DNA of 64,000 nt from Anaerotignum faecicola (lineage in GTDB: Bacteria; Bacillota; Clostridia; Lachnospirales; Anaerotignaceae). Positions within the stretch are counted from its first letter, which is position 1. Every line of letters begins with the position of its first letter. The translations under genes and the position numbers were made by a program. The DNA lies in contig JANFXS010000007.1 in assembly GCA_024460105.1 (NCBI GenBank), positions 90,760-154,759 of the forward strand, written 5' to 3'. This document shows, piece after piece, positions 55,559-63,326 of the stretch. A model generated the notes under the pieces. That model did not search any database. It was not told the origin of the DNA and saw nothing but the letters and a program-made list of their open reading frames with translations.

Positions 55559-56179
55559 ATGCATAATATAATATGCATAATGATTATATTCTGCGCTTTA
55601 ATCGGGCTTATAATTAAAACCGGGATTTTAAACGGGCGTTTTAAGCCATACACTATAATTTATTTTACAAACCAGAGCAATCTGCTCGTTATAATAATAT
55701 ATTCTTTATATATGTTTATAAATATGACAAGAAAAAATTCTTTGTTTAACTTTTTTTACGGGCTCATGATTGTTAATATAATTTTAACGGGCATTATATA
55801 TTTTGCATTGCTTATGCCTTCATGGCCGGGCTTTACGGGAAAATTTGCTTATAGGGATATTTTGGCGACAATATTGCTGCATTTTGTAACCCCCGTGCTC
55901 GTATTAACAGAATTTTTAATTGAAAACGGCGGAAATAATGCGTTTTCTTACAGATATATATTCTTATGGTGCATTTATCCGGTTATTTATTTCATATTTT
56001 TAATTATACGGGCAAAAATCGGAGGATTTATACCTAACCGACATTCAAAATATCCATATGATTTTATATCCGTCGATTTAATTGGTTTTAAAAATGCCTT
56101 CAGAAACGGTATGCTTATTTTGGTTTTTTATTCGCTTATTTCGATAATAATTGTAACAATAAGCAGGATAGGAAAGTAA
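55559..56179 (+). CDS. Pr6Pr family membrane protein (FAR-17a/AIG1-like)
   Basis: A protein of 206 residues with six hydrophobic helices. The segments IIYFTNQSNLLVIIIYSLYM, LLHFVTPVLVLTEF and WCIYPVIYFIFLIIRAKIGG are typical of Pr6Pr proteins, a family distantly related to FAR-17a/AIG1 hydrolases with uncharacterised bacterial members. ATG at 55559 with AAAGGAGATG 9 bases upstream; TTG at 55553 is too close to it. Confidence 0.88.
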   Translation: MHNIICIMIIFCALIGLIIKTGILNGRFKPYTIIYFTNQSNLLVIIIYSLYMFINMTRKNSLFNFFYGLMIVNIILTGIIYFALLMPSWPGFTGKFAYRDILATILLHFVTPVLVLTEFLIENGGNNAFSYRYIFLWCIYPVIYFIFLIIRAKIGGFIPNRHSKYPYDFISVDLIGFKNAFRNGMLILVFYSLISIIIVTISRIGK

Positions 56180-56347
56180 AATATAAAAGCATAGAGGAAT
56201 TTCAGGGCAGAAACAAATTATAGAACGTACTAACTTAAATCATAAAAAAATTTTATATTTGGAATTAAAAAAAGTATTTATTTTATGTTAACCATGTGAT
56301 ATAATTATTTAGAAATAAAATAATGAATATGAAGGACAGGTGATGGC

Positions 56348-56851
56348 TTGAAAAGGGCGATAGGATCAAAAATAAATCTGCATAGCGAATCAGATGAAAT
56401 TGCTAAAATATATATGGAATGTGTAAGCGATATATTAAATAATGAGAAGGTCAAAAAACTGGATGATTGGGAGCAACATAACCACACAAGCAGGCTTCAG
56501 CACAGCATTAATGTTTCCTATTACAGTTTTTTAATTTGCTATAAAATGGGCTGGGATTATCGCTCGGCAGCCAGGGCAGGCCTTCTGCACGACTTATACT
56601 TCTATGATTGGAGGGTGAAAAAAGCTTTAAGAAGCAGCCACGCGTCATGGCATCCACGGGTTGCCCTTGATAACTCAAAAAAAATCTGTGAAATTAATAA
56701 AATAGAAGAAGACGCAATTATGAAACATATGTGGCCATGCACACTTGTTCCGCCTAAATATAAAGAAAGTTATATATTAACTTTTGCAGATAAAATTTGC
56801 GCCATGTTTGAAGTTTTTACAAACCAGCAGAAAGTTTTGGCGGCTGAATAA
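56348..56851 (+). CDS. HD-domain phosphohydrolase-like protein
   Basis: A protein of 167 residues. The HD metal site is seen as RLQHSINVSYYSF (His), ARAGLLHDLYFYDW (HD pair) and later SHASWHPRVAL and MKHMWPC. The family cleaves phosphate monoesters or nucleotides; substrate unknown. TTG start at 56348 with ACAGGTGATG upstream. It is the last clearly chromosomal gene before the phage cluster and ends in a hairpin terminator. Confidence 0.87.
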   Translation: MKRAIGSKINLHSESDEIAKIYMECVSDILNNEKVKKLDDWEQHNHTSRLQHSINVSYYSFLICYKMGWDYRSAARAGLLHDLYFYDWRVKKALRSSHASWHPRVALDNSKKICEINKIEEDAIMKHMWPCTLVPPKYKESYILTFADKICAMFEVFTNQQKVLAAE

Positions 56852-56861
56852 CTATTAAATC

Positions 56862-56896
56862 TAAAGGCATTCCTGATTATGGGATGCCTTTACTTT
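56862..56896 (+). terminator. Intrinsic terminator after HD-domain gene
   Basis: TAAAGGCAT and ATGCCTTTA form a 9-bp stem with a 13-base loop, followed by CTTTTG. The host/phage boundary lies just beyond. Confidence 0.85.
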
Positions 56897-56975
56897 TGTT
56901 CGGAAGATTTAAAATCACTTCTGCTAATAACATTTTATTATAAGATTTTTTCAGTTATAATATTATTTAGCGAAT

Positions 56976-57974
56976 ATGTTAGCGATATACGATACGGAGT
57001 ATCAGGAAGAATTAAAGGAGCTTATACGTTATTATTCCATAACGGTTTTAAAGGACGGCAGACAATGCCTGAGAAAGCGTGTGGAATGGTGGACGAAAGA
57101 AGACGTTACATACTATGAAGAAACGGAAGAGAATATATATATCAGGGATATAAGCCGCAGCATAAACCCTTCGCCGCATTTTTGGCAGGTAACGAGCCTG
57201 AACGGGCTTGAACAAAGGCGCACACCTCATTCGTGGGGGCGTGTGCCTTTTATTATACTCAAAAACAACGACGAAATGACGACGGATCTCCAAAAGGTAA
57301 AAGGCCTTATAGACGCATACGACCTTATATCGAGCCAGGGGACAAACGACCTTCTCGACCTTGTGGCGCTGTACTGGGTTATACAGGGCTACGGCGGGGA
57401 AACGGCGAATTCCATTGCAAGAAAGCTGCAGCTAAACAGGGCGGTTAATGTCATAGGCTCCGACGGCGGGAAAATATCCGCCGAACAAGTCGACATACCG
57501 GTAACGGGGCGGCTTGAATGGCTCAAAATGTTGCGGCGGGATATATTCAATTTCGGCATGGGCATAGACGTTGACAGCGACAGGTTCGGCAACGCGCCGA
57601 GCGGGGTAAGCCTGAAATTTCAGTATACGCTTCTTGACCTGAAAGCAAACGCCGTAGCGGCAAAGCTTAAAAGGGCGGTAAAGGAGCTTTTGTGGTATGT
57701 AACGGAGGACATTAACAGGAAAAACGGGACTTCTTACGACAGCGGCCTTATTGAAGTCGGCCTTAATAAAACGATGATTACAAACGATATGGAAACGGTG
57801 CAGATTTTAACGCAGTCGAAAGGCCTTATATCCGATAAGACGATTATAGCCCGCCACCCGTTTGTAGACGACGTCAACGAGGAATTAAAGGAGCTTGAAG
57901 CGCAGGAGAAGAAGGAACAGGAGAAATGGGAAGAAAACATGACGGCGCGGGGCGGTGAGGCCGTTGAAAGGTAG
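56976..57974 (+). pseudogene. Phage portal protein (SPP1 gp6/YqbA-like), N-terminally truncated
   Basis: 332 codons remain, against about 450-520 in intact portals of this class. The sequence enters mid-protein at YDTEYQEELKELIRYY, which in full-length relatives follows a first domain of more than 100 residues. The remaining part is well preserved, including SWGRVPFIILKNN, the helical stem region and FNFGMGIDVDSDRFG, and ends in the acidic Glu/Lys-rich tail. The ATG at 56976 has no ribosome binding site and an in-frame stop lies 18 bases upstream. It was probably cut by a deletion or recombination at about 56960-56976. Confidence 0.8.
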
Positions 57975-59463
57975 CGGATATTGGCGGGAACGGTATATAA
58001 AACTGGGCGAAAGGATGTCGGCTAAAGGGGAAGGCTATTATAAAGCCCTTCAAGGGGAATACGAAAAGGCCTTTGAAAGTATAGAAAAGGACATACAATC
58101 ATTTTACAACAAGTTTGCCGCCGACAATAAGCTTACGTATGCCGAGGCTTCTAAGCTCCTTACCTCGTCGGAACGGAAAAAGTTCCAAATGAGCGTTGAC
58201 GAGTATATAAAAAAAGGCGCGGCAAACGGCGTATCCTCCGACTGGACAAGGGAGCTTAGAAACGCAAGCGGCGTGTACCATATAAGCAGGCTTAAAGCCC
58301 TTCAAATGCAAATCCAAAACGAAATAGAAACCATTGCCGCAAAGAAGCTTAAAGGCATGGGCGGCTTGTTTGAGGATACTTACAGGGAAGGCTATTACCG
58401 TTCTTTGTACGAACTGCAAAAGGGCATGGGCCACGGGGCGGCGTTTTCAACCTTAGACACAAGGCGCATTGAAACGGCCATGGGAATGGTATACGGCGAG
58501 GACGGCCTGAATTTTTCGGAAAGGATATGGAAAGACAGGCGAGCCCTTGCCCAAACCCTTAAAACCGAATTCCCGCAGATGATAATACGCGGGGAAAACC
58601 CCGAGAAGCTTGTAAAACTGCTGTCGGATAAGTTTGAAGTATCAAAGGCGGCGGCAAGGAGGCTTATAAGAACCGAGAGCGCGTTCCTTTCCTCATATGC
58701 CGCAAAGGAAAGCTTTGAGGAAACGGGCGTTAAGGAATTTGAGGTAGTAGTAGCCCTGGACGGCAGGACGTGCCAAAGCGCATGCGCACCGCTTGACGGT
58801 ATGCACAGGCCGTTAAGCGAATATGAAATATGGGTGACGGCTCCACCGTTCCACCATAACTGCCGTTGTGTCGCCGTGCCTTACTTCAACGACGAGTTCA
58901 CCGAAGGCGAAGAGCGGGCGGCGCGGGATACGGAAACGGGAAAAACTTATTATGTGCCTTCCGATATGACTTATAAGGAGTGGTATAATAAGCATGTTGC
59001 GCCGAAGGTTTTGACACTTGAAGAAGAAGGGGCTATAATGAGATATATAAGCTCCGGGTCATATATAATAAATGAGGCTTTAAGGAATGGTCAGCCATTG
59101 GAAGGATTTGCAGAAGAAACTGTAGAAAATCTTGACAGTGCTTTGAGAAAAATGCCGTTTTACTATGGAGATGTTATACGCTCTGTTAAACTTGAATTTG
59201 CGGAGGAGATTCAGGCTTATATAGACAGGTTTAAAGTCGGTGAAACTATTTTGGAGAAACAGTATATATCTACAACAAAAGGCGGCGTATACAATACAAA
59301 AGCTAAAGTACAGATATATATACAGAATAGTTCAAAAGGTCGTGATTTAAGCGGATTTAATTTTTCTGAGAAAGAAATTTTATATGAACGGGGAGCTGAA
59401 TTTAAAGTTATGCATAAAGAAAATGTAAATGGGATTTGGTGGATAGTTTTGGAGGAATACTAG
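57955..59463 (+). CDS. Phage minor head protein (SPP1 gp7/MuF-like) fused to a C-terminal ADP-ribosyltransferase-like domain
   Basis: A protein of 502 residues. Residues 1-330 are a MuF-type minor head protein with the RLIRTESAF segment and a Cys/His cluster (C273, C277, then HHNCRC with C303 and C305). From about residue 350 the sequence switches to an R-S-E class mono-ADP-ribosyltransferase-like domain: an N-terminal helical region, Arg409 in VIRSVKL, Ser439 in ISTTKG, and the ExE pair Glu472/Glu474 in FSEKEILYERGAEF. From about 59030 the DNA becomes AT-richer than the head part, which suggests a separately acquired module. The start overlaps the portal stop. The next gene starts 3 bases after the stop codon. 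Confidence 0.85.
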   Translation: MRPLKGSGYWRERYIKLGERMSAKGEGYYKALQGEYEKAFESIEKDIQSFYNKFAADNKLTYAEASKLLTSSERKKFQMSVDEYIKKGAANGVSSDWTRELRNASGVYHISRLKALQMQIQNEIETIAAKKLKGMGGLFEDTYREGYYRSLYELQKGMGHGAAFSTLDTRRIETAMGMVYGEDGLNFSERIWKDRRALAQTLKTEFPQMIIRGENPEKLVKLLSDKFEVSKAAARRLIRTESAFLSSYAAKESFEETGVKEFEVVVALDGRTCQSACAPLDGMHRPLSEYEIWVTAPPFHHNCRCVAVPYFNDEFTEGEERAARDTETGKTYYVPSDMTYKEWYNKHVAPKVLTLEEEGAIMRYISSGSYIINEALRNGQPLEGFAEETVENLDSALRKMPFYYGDVIRSVKLEFAEEIQAYIDRFKVGETILEKQYISTTKGGVYNTKAKVQIYIQNSSKGRDLSGFNFSEKEILYERGAEFKVMHKENVNGIWWIVLEEY

Positions 59464-59465
59464 CT

Positions 59466-59735
59466 ATGGCGTTAAAGGCGGCAGAATGGATATTACTACC
59501 GAAAGAAGAACAGGAAAAACGTGCGGATGAATTATCTCCGCATGAATGCTTTTTATTGCGTACCGTTTATGATTATTGTCACCCTACAGAAGAACAAAAG
59601 GCGGCAATGACAGAAGAAGAAAGAGCTGAATTTCTACGGGAGCCTACAGAAAAAGAAGTTGAGGCATTTAATAAAGAAGCGGAAGCCATTATTAAACGGA
59701 TAAAAAAGAAAATATCAGAGGAAAGGAAAAACTAG
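59466..59735 (+). CDS. 89-residue protein coupled to the ART-fused head protein, possible partner or antidote
   Basis: A charged, mostly helical protein rich in Glu and Lys (begins MALKAAEWILLPKEEQEKRA, ends KKKISEERKN). No signal peptide or membrane segment. I recognise no family. The GGAGG that serves it lies inside the last codons of the preceding gene, 10 bases before its ATG at 59466, so the two are translated together. Base composition matches the AT-richer ART domain rather than the flanking phage genes. Immunity to the transferase is plausible from position only. Confidence 0.7.
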   Translation: MALKAAEWILLPKEEQEKRADELSPHECFLLRTVYDYCHPTEEQKAAMTEEERAEFLREPTEKEVEAFNKEAEAIIKRIKKKISEERKN

Positions 59736-59808
59736 GTAATCGGAATTTTTGAAAAGATTTAAAGGGAAACCACAGCCGTGAGAGAAAACCAATATCTAAT
59801 AATATTTT

Positions 59809-59842
59809 AAAGCGTTTATCATCAGATAAGCGCTTTTTTAAT
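59809..59842 (+). terminator. Hairpin terminator inside the phage late operon
   Basis: AAAGCGTTTATC and GATAAGCGCTTT form a 12-bp stem with one G-U pair and an ATCA loop, then TTTTTAATG. It closes the ART cassette, about 27 bases before the scaffold gene. Read-through, antitermination or a second promoter would be needed for the capsid genes. Confidence 0.8.
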
Positions 59843-59868
59843 GCAAACAAAAAAAGGGAGGAAAAGGA

Positions 59869-60414
59869 ATGGAATTTTTAAAAAAGCTGTTCGACGGCAA
59901 GGCCCTCACATATGAGGAACTTGAAACGGCCGTAAACGGGGCGGGCATTAAGCTTGCGGACATTTCGTCAGGCTACGCCGGACAAGGGGACCTTGAGGCG
60001 AAAGAACGCGAACTTAAAGCCGCGAACGAAAGCATAAGGGAATTGACGGGGAAACTTAAGGGCTTTGACGGCGTGGACGTTGAAGGGCTTAAAGCGGACG
60101 TCAAATCATGGGAAACGAAATACAATAACGATATGCGGGCATTAAAGAAAGCGGCCGCCGTGGATATGGCGGTTATGAAGGCGGGGGCGCGCAACGCGAA
60201 AGCCGTTAAGGCGCTTATAGACATGGACAAAGTAACCGTTAAAGACGACGGGACTATTGAAGGCCTTGATATTGAAAAGATTAAGGAAACCGACGGCTAT
60301 CTGTTCAACGTCGAAACCGTTACAACCGAAGGGAACGGCGTTGCCGCGGGCAGGGCGGCGGACGGAGCGGAAAACCTGAACGACGTAATAGCAAAAGCCA
60401 TGGGAATTATATAA
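59869..60414 (+). CDS. Phage capsid scaffolding protein (GP20/YqbD-like)
   Basis: A protein of 181 residues. Central alpha-helical coiled-coil stretch (about 45-110, rich in Glu, Lys and Ala) between an N-terminal LFDGKALTYEELETAV segment and a small C-terminal domain, as in minor structural GP20 scaffolds. It would template capsid assembly and lies in the standard place directly before the major capsid gene. GGGAGGAAAAGG precedes the ATG. Confidence 0.88.
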   Translation: MEFLKKLFDGKALTYEELETAVNGAGIKLADISSGYAGQGDLEAKERELKAANESIRELTGKLKGFDGVDVEGLKADVKSWETKYNNDMRALKKAAAVDMAVMKAGARNAKAVKALIDMDKVTVKDDGTIEGLDIEKIKETDGYLFNVETVTTEGNGVAAGRAADGAENLNDVIAKAMGII

Positions 60415-60428
60415 GGAGGTAAAATATT

Positions 60429-61364
60429 ATGGCGGTAAACGTATTGGAGTATGCAAAACTATTTGAAACAAATCTTGACCTGCTTGCGGTGCAGACTTTA
60501 AAAACGGGCTTTATGGACGCAAACAGCGGACAGGTGCGCTACAGCGGCGGCGACGAGGTTAAGGTTCCCAAACTTTCGGTGCAGGGGTTGGGCAACTATT
60601 CAAGGGAGGAAGGATATGTAAGAGGCGCGGTAAACCTTTCATACCAGACGTTAAAAATGACCCAGGACAGGGGCAGGAAATTCATGATTGACGCCATGGA
60701 CGTAGACGAATCCAACTTTCTCGCCACGGCGGGCAACGTTATGGGCGAGTTCCAGCGCACAATGCTTGTGCCGGAAATTGACGCATACCGTATTTCGAAA
60801 TTAGCGGCGACGGCAATGGGCGTTGACGGCGACGTACAGGCCGAGTACGGATATACGGTTGACGGAAGCAGTATTATAAAAAAGATTAAAACGGCGGTTA
60901 AAAGGATACGCGAAAACGGCTACGACGGCGAAATTGATATACTTGCGACATATGACGTTGTGGGCGCGGTTGAGGAGGCCGCCCTCGGAAAGCTTACGGC
61001 AATGACGTTTTCACAGGCGGGTATAAACACGCAGGTACCCCAGATTGACGGTTGCCCGCTTATAGCCGTGCCTTCAAACAGGATGTACACGGCGATTACC
61101 GTTTACGACGGCAAGACGGGAGGCCAGGAAGCGGGCGGTTATAAAAAGGGCGAAAAAGGCCTTGACGTCAACTTTATAGCCATAGCGAGGAATGTTCCCA
61201 TAGCGGTTACAAAACAGGACAAAATGAGGATTTTTACGCCGGACACATACCAGGCCGCAAACGCGTGGAGCATAGATTACAGGCGGTACCATGATTTATG
61301 GGTGCTTGACAATAAGAAGGGTTCGCTGTTTGTAAACGTCAAGGACGCCAAACCGAGCGATTAA
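60429..61364 (+). CDS. Phage major capsid protein (YqbE-like)
   Basis: A protein of 311 residues of the HK97-fold class without an N-terminal delta domain; assembly is probably helped by the separate scaffold. Typical segments are TGFMDANSGQVRYSGGDEVKVPKL at the N-terminal arm, the RGRKFMIDAMDVDESN spine region and IAIARNVPIAVTKQDKMRIF near the end. AAGGAGG sits 8 bases upstream of the ATG. Follows the scaffold by 14 bases. Confidence 0.9.
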   Translation: MAVNVLEYAKLFETNLDLLAVQTLKTGFMDANSGQVRYSGGDEVKVPKLSVQGLGNYSREEGYVRGAVNLSYQTLKMTQDRGRKFMIDAMDVDESNFLATAGNVMGEFQRTMLVPEIDAYRISKLAATAMGVDGDVQAEYGYTVDGSSIIKKIKTAVKRIRENGYDGEIDILATYDVVGAVEEAALGKLTAMTFSQAGINTQVPQIDGCPLIAVPSNRMYTAITVYDGKTGGQEAGGYKKGEKGLDVNFIAIARNVPIAVTKQDKMRIFTPDTYQAANAWSIDYRRYHDLWVLDNKKGSLFVNVKDAKPSD

Positions 61365-61377
61365 GGGGGAATGAATG

Positions 61378-61548
61378 ATGTTCAGGCTTATAAGGGAAAA
61401 TGTGGAAAGGCTTGTGGAAAGCGAAAGGGAAAAACAAGCCCTTATTAAAGAAGGCTACAAAGAGATAAGCGTAACGGAGGCCAACCCCGGACTTACGAAA
61501 GAGGAAAAAGCAAAACAGGAGCCTAAGAAAAAGGCCGCAGAGGCGTGA
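61378..61548 (+). CDS. Small YqbF-like phage protein
   Basis: A 56-residue protein that begins MFRLIRENVERLVESEREKQ, contains the LIKEGYKEI segment and ends in a Lys/Glu/Ala-rich tail. The position between capsid and connector genes and the sequence character match YqbF of the skin element. Role unknown. AAGGGGGA lies 7 bases before ATG 61378; ATG 61375 is in frame and possible. Confidence 0.8.
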   Translation: MFRLIRENVERLVESEREKQALIKEGYKEISVTEANPGLTKEEKAKQEPKKKAAEA

Positions 61549-61553
61549 CCCCT

Positions 61554-61901
61554 ATGGACAGGATAGATAAATTAAAAAAGCTTTTGGGCATAACGGGAAA
61601 TGGCATGGATTTTATATTGAACTTTGTGCTTGAGGCTGTAACTGAGCAGATATTAAACTACTGCAATATTGATGAGATACCGGAAGGCCTGGAAAATACC
61701 CTTCTGTCCATGTGTATTGACAGATACCGCGCCGAAGGGTACGGTTCGGAACAGGCGGCGGGGAATGTGAAAAGCATTTCGGAAGGCGACGTTTCCGTGA
61801 CGTTCGGCTCCCCTTTCAGCGGAACGGATAATCCGTCAATGCCGTTTTTAAAAGGATACGAACAAACGCTTAACAGGTTCAGGAAACTGGGGAGGTGGTG
61901 A
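61554..61901 (+). CDS. Phage head-tail connector protein (YqbG/gp6-like)
   Basis: A protein of 115 residues. An N-terminal helical segment (MDRIDKLKKLLGI, LEAVTEQILNYCNIDEIPEGL) is followed by a charged central helix and a C-terminal GSPFSGTDNPSMPFLKGYEQTL, the shape of gp15/HK97 gp6-type adaptor proteins under the portal. The ATG at 61554 or the GTG at 61545 may start it. Overlaps the next gene by 7 bases. Confidence 0.85.
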   Translation: MDRIDKLKKLLGITGNGMDFILNFVLEAVTEQILNYCNIDEIPEGLENTLLSMCIDRYRAEGYGSEQAAGNVKSISEGDVSVTFGSPFSGTDNPSMPFLKGYEQTLNRFRKLGRW

Positions 61902-62260
61902 AAACGTCGGTATTCGACTGTATAAAGGGATACGCCGAAAGCCTGTATGACAGTACATGCACTGTTATTGAATATATAGGCGGGGAAGGCGTTATAAACA
62001 ACGCACAGCCCGTAACTGCCGCCGAAGGCATACCGTGCAGGCTGAGTTTCAAAAGCGCGCCGGCGGCGGGAAACGGCGCGGCGTCGGAGGTAAGCCAAAG
62101 CATAAAGCTTTTTTTGCCGCCCGATATCAATATTAAGGCGGGCAGCGGCGTTATAGTAAACCACAGGGGCGTTGAAAGGAAGTTTAAGGCCGCGGGGGAA
62201 CCTATGGCATATGTATCGCACCAGGAAGTGGAATTGAAGTCGGAAAGGGGATATGCTTAG
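61895..62260 (+). CDS. Phage head completion/closure protein (YqbH-like)
   Basis: A protein of 121 residues, mostly predicted beta strand (CTVIEYIGGEGVIN, GIPCRLSFKS, IKLFLPPDINIKAGSGVIVN), resembling YqbH/DUF3599-type head closure proteins. Assignment rests mainly on position between the connector and HK97 gp10-like genes. GTG start at 61895 or 61898 within GGAGGTGGTG. Stop overlaps the start of the next gene. Confidence 0.75.
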   Translation: MVKTSVFDCIKGYAESLYDSTCTVIEYIGGEGVINNAQPVTAAEGIPCRLSFKSAPAAGNGAASEVSQSIKLFLPPDINIKAGSGVIVNHRGVERKFKAAGEPMAYVSHQEVELKSERGYA

Positions 62261-62703
62261 TGGCCAACGGTATAAGGGTGGATACGCGGCAGCTTAAGGC
62301 CTTTAGGGGCAGGCTTGAAAAGCTGGAAAAATTTGGGTTTGGGAGAATCTCAAGGGCGGCGGCGGACGAACTCGCAAACAGGCTCCGTAGGAAAGCCGAA
62401 AAAAGAACGCCTGTCGATACAGGAACCCTGAAAGCCGGCTGGACGATAGACGGCCAAAAAAGGCGCAGGAAAGTTTATAGGGCGGAGGTGACCAATCCCG
62501 TGCCGTATGCCACTTATGTGGAGTTCGGCCATATACAAACCCCGGGGCGGTATGTGCCGGCTATAGGGAAACGGCTTAAAAGCGGCTGGGTGCACGGATA
62601 TTTTATGCTTGATATTTCCACAAAGGAATTAAGACGCGACGCGGACAGGATAGTGCAGAAAATGCTTGATAAAGCTTTGAAGGAGTATTTCGATGCTGAA
62701 TGA
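62260..62703 (+). CDS. HK97 gp10-family phage protein (YqbI-like)
   Basis: A protein of 147 residues. The HK97 gp10 signature is clear: RKAEKRTPVDTGTLKAGW followed by NPVPYATYVEFGHIQTPGR. Involved in head-tail joining or tail completion. GTG start at 62260 overlaps the preceding TAG stop by one base; the C terminus overlaps the next gene by 11 bases. Confidence 0.92.
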   Translation: MANGIRVDTRQLKAFRGRLEKLEKFGFGRISRAAADELANRLRRKAEKRTPVDTGTLKAGWTIDGQKRRRKVYRAEVTNPVPYATYVEFGHIQTPGRYVPAIGKRLKSGWVHGYFMLDISTKELRRDADRIVQKMLDKALKEYFDAE

Positions 62704-63112
62704 TATAATAAAAGGCATGGCTGAAAAAATAAGGACGGTTTACCGGCCGGAGGATTACAGGCTGTATACGGAAGACGTAAAGCAGGGATTTAAAGAGCCC
62801 TGCTTTTTTATATCGGCCGTTGAACACGGACATGTAAAATGCCTCAATACGCGGTATAAGGAAGAATATTACATGTCCGTACAGTATTTTCCGAAAGGCG
62901 GCAGTGCGGAGTGCGCCGAAGTTTCAGGGGAACTGCCTTTTTTACTGGAATACATAGAAGCGGGCGGCGATTTAATACACGGCGTTGATATAAGCTCCCG
63001 AATATCCGACGGCGTGTTTGTATTCCTGATTAAGTATACGGTTTTTGTATCAGCCGCCTTGCCGGAAGATGAATTTATGGAAAGGGTTGAAATTAATGGA
63101 GAAACAATATAA
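62693..63112 (+). CDS. Phage tail terminator-like protein (YqbJ/DUF6838-like)
   Basis: A protein of 139 residues. Alpha-beta protein with an N-terminal helix (IIKGMAEKIRTVY) and FKEPCFFISAVEHGHVKC, typical of the phage protein placed between the gp10-like gene and the sheath in PBSX/skin elements. The family name DUF6838 is from memory. A tail-terminator role is inferred from position. Confidence 0.78.
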   Translation: MLNDIIKGMAEKIRTVYRPEDYRLYTEDVKQGFKEPCFFISAVEHGHVKCLNTRYKEEYYMSVQYFPKGGSAECAEVSGELPFLLEYIEAGGDLIHGVDISSRISDGVFVFLIKYTVFVSAALPEDEFMERVEINGETI

Positions 63113-63326
63113 AAGCAAAAAAGACGACGAGAGCACGGAAACTGTTAAAAGTAATGCGGGAAAAGTCAACAACAGTGCGGCGTTTTCAAAAAAACAGCTT
63201 TTAAATTCAGAAAAATACGCCGGGTATAAAGATTTATTGTCGGCGGTACTTTCCGAAGGGGTAATGTATACTTTTGACGAAACGGATAAATTTATTGAAG
63301 GGTTCCTTAAAAAGGAGGTTGATTAA
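63096..63326 (+). CDS. Small YqzN/YkzM-like phage protein
   Basis: A 76-residue protein with a Lys/Asp/Ser-rich N-terminal half and a C-terminal helix pair with FSKKQLLNSEKYAGYKDLL, a pattern shared with YqzN, which sits directly before the sheath gene in skin. ATG at 63096 with AAAGGGTTGA upstream. Overlaps the preceding gene by 17 bases. Role unknown. Confidence 0.78.
   Translation: MEKQYKSKKDDESTETVKSNAGKVNNSAAFSKKQLLNSEKYAGYKDLLSAVLSEGVMYTFDETDKFIEGFLKKEVD

Noticed and set aside
56879..57118. 79-codon frame spanning the host/phage boundary
   Set aside because: Starts inside a terminator hairpin and overlaps the better supported portal frame.
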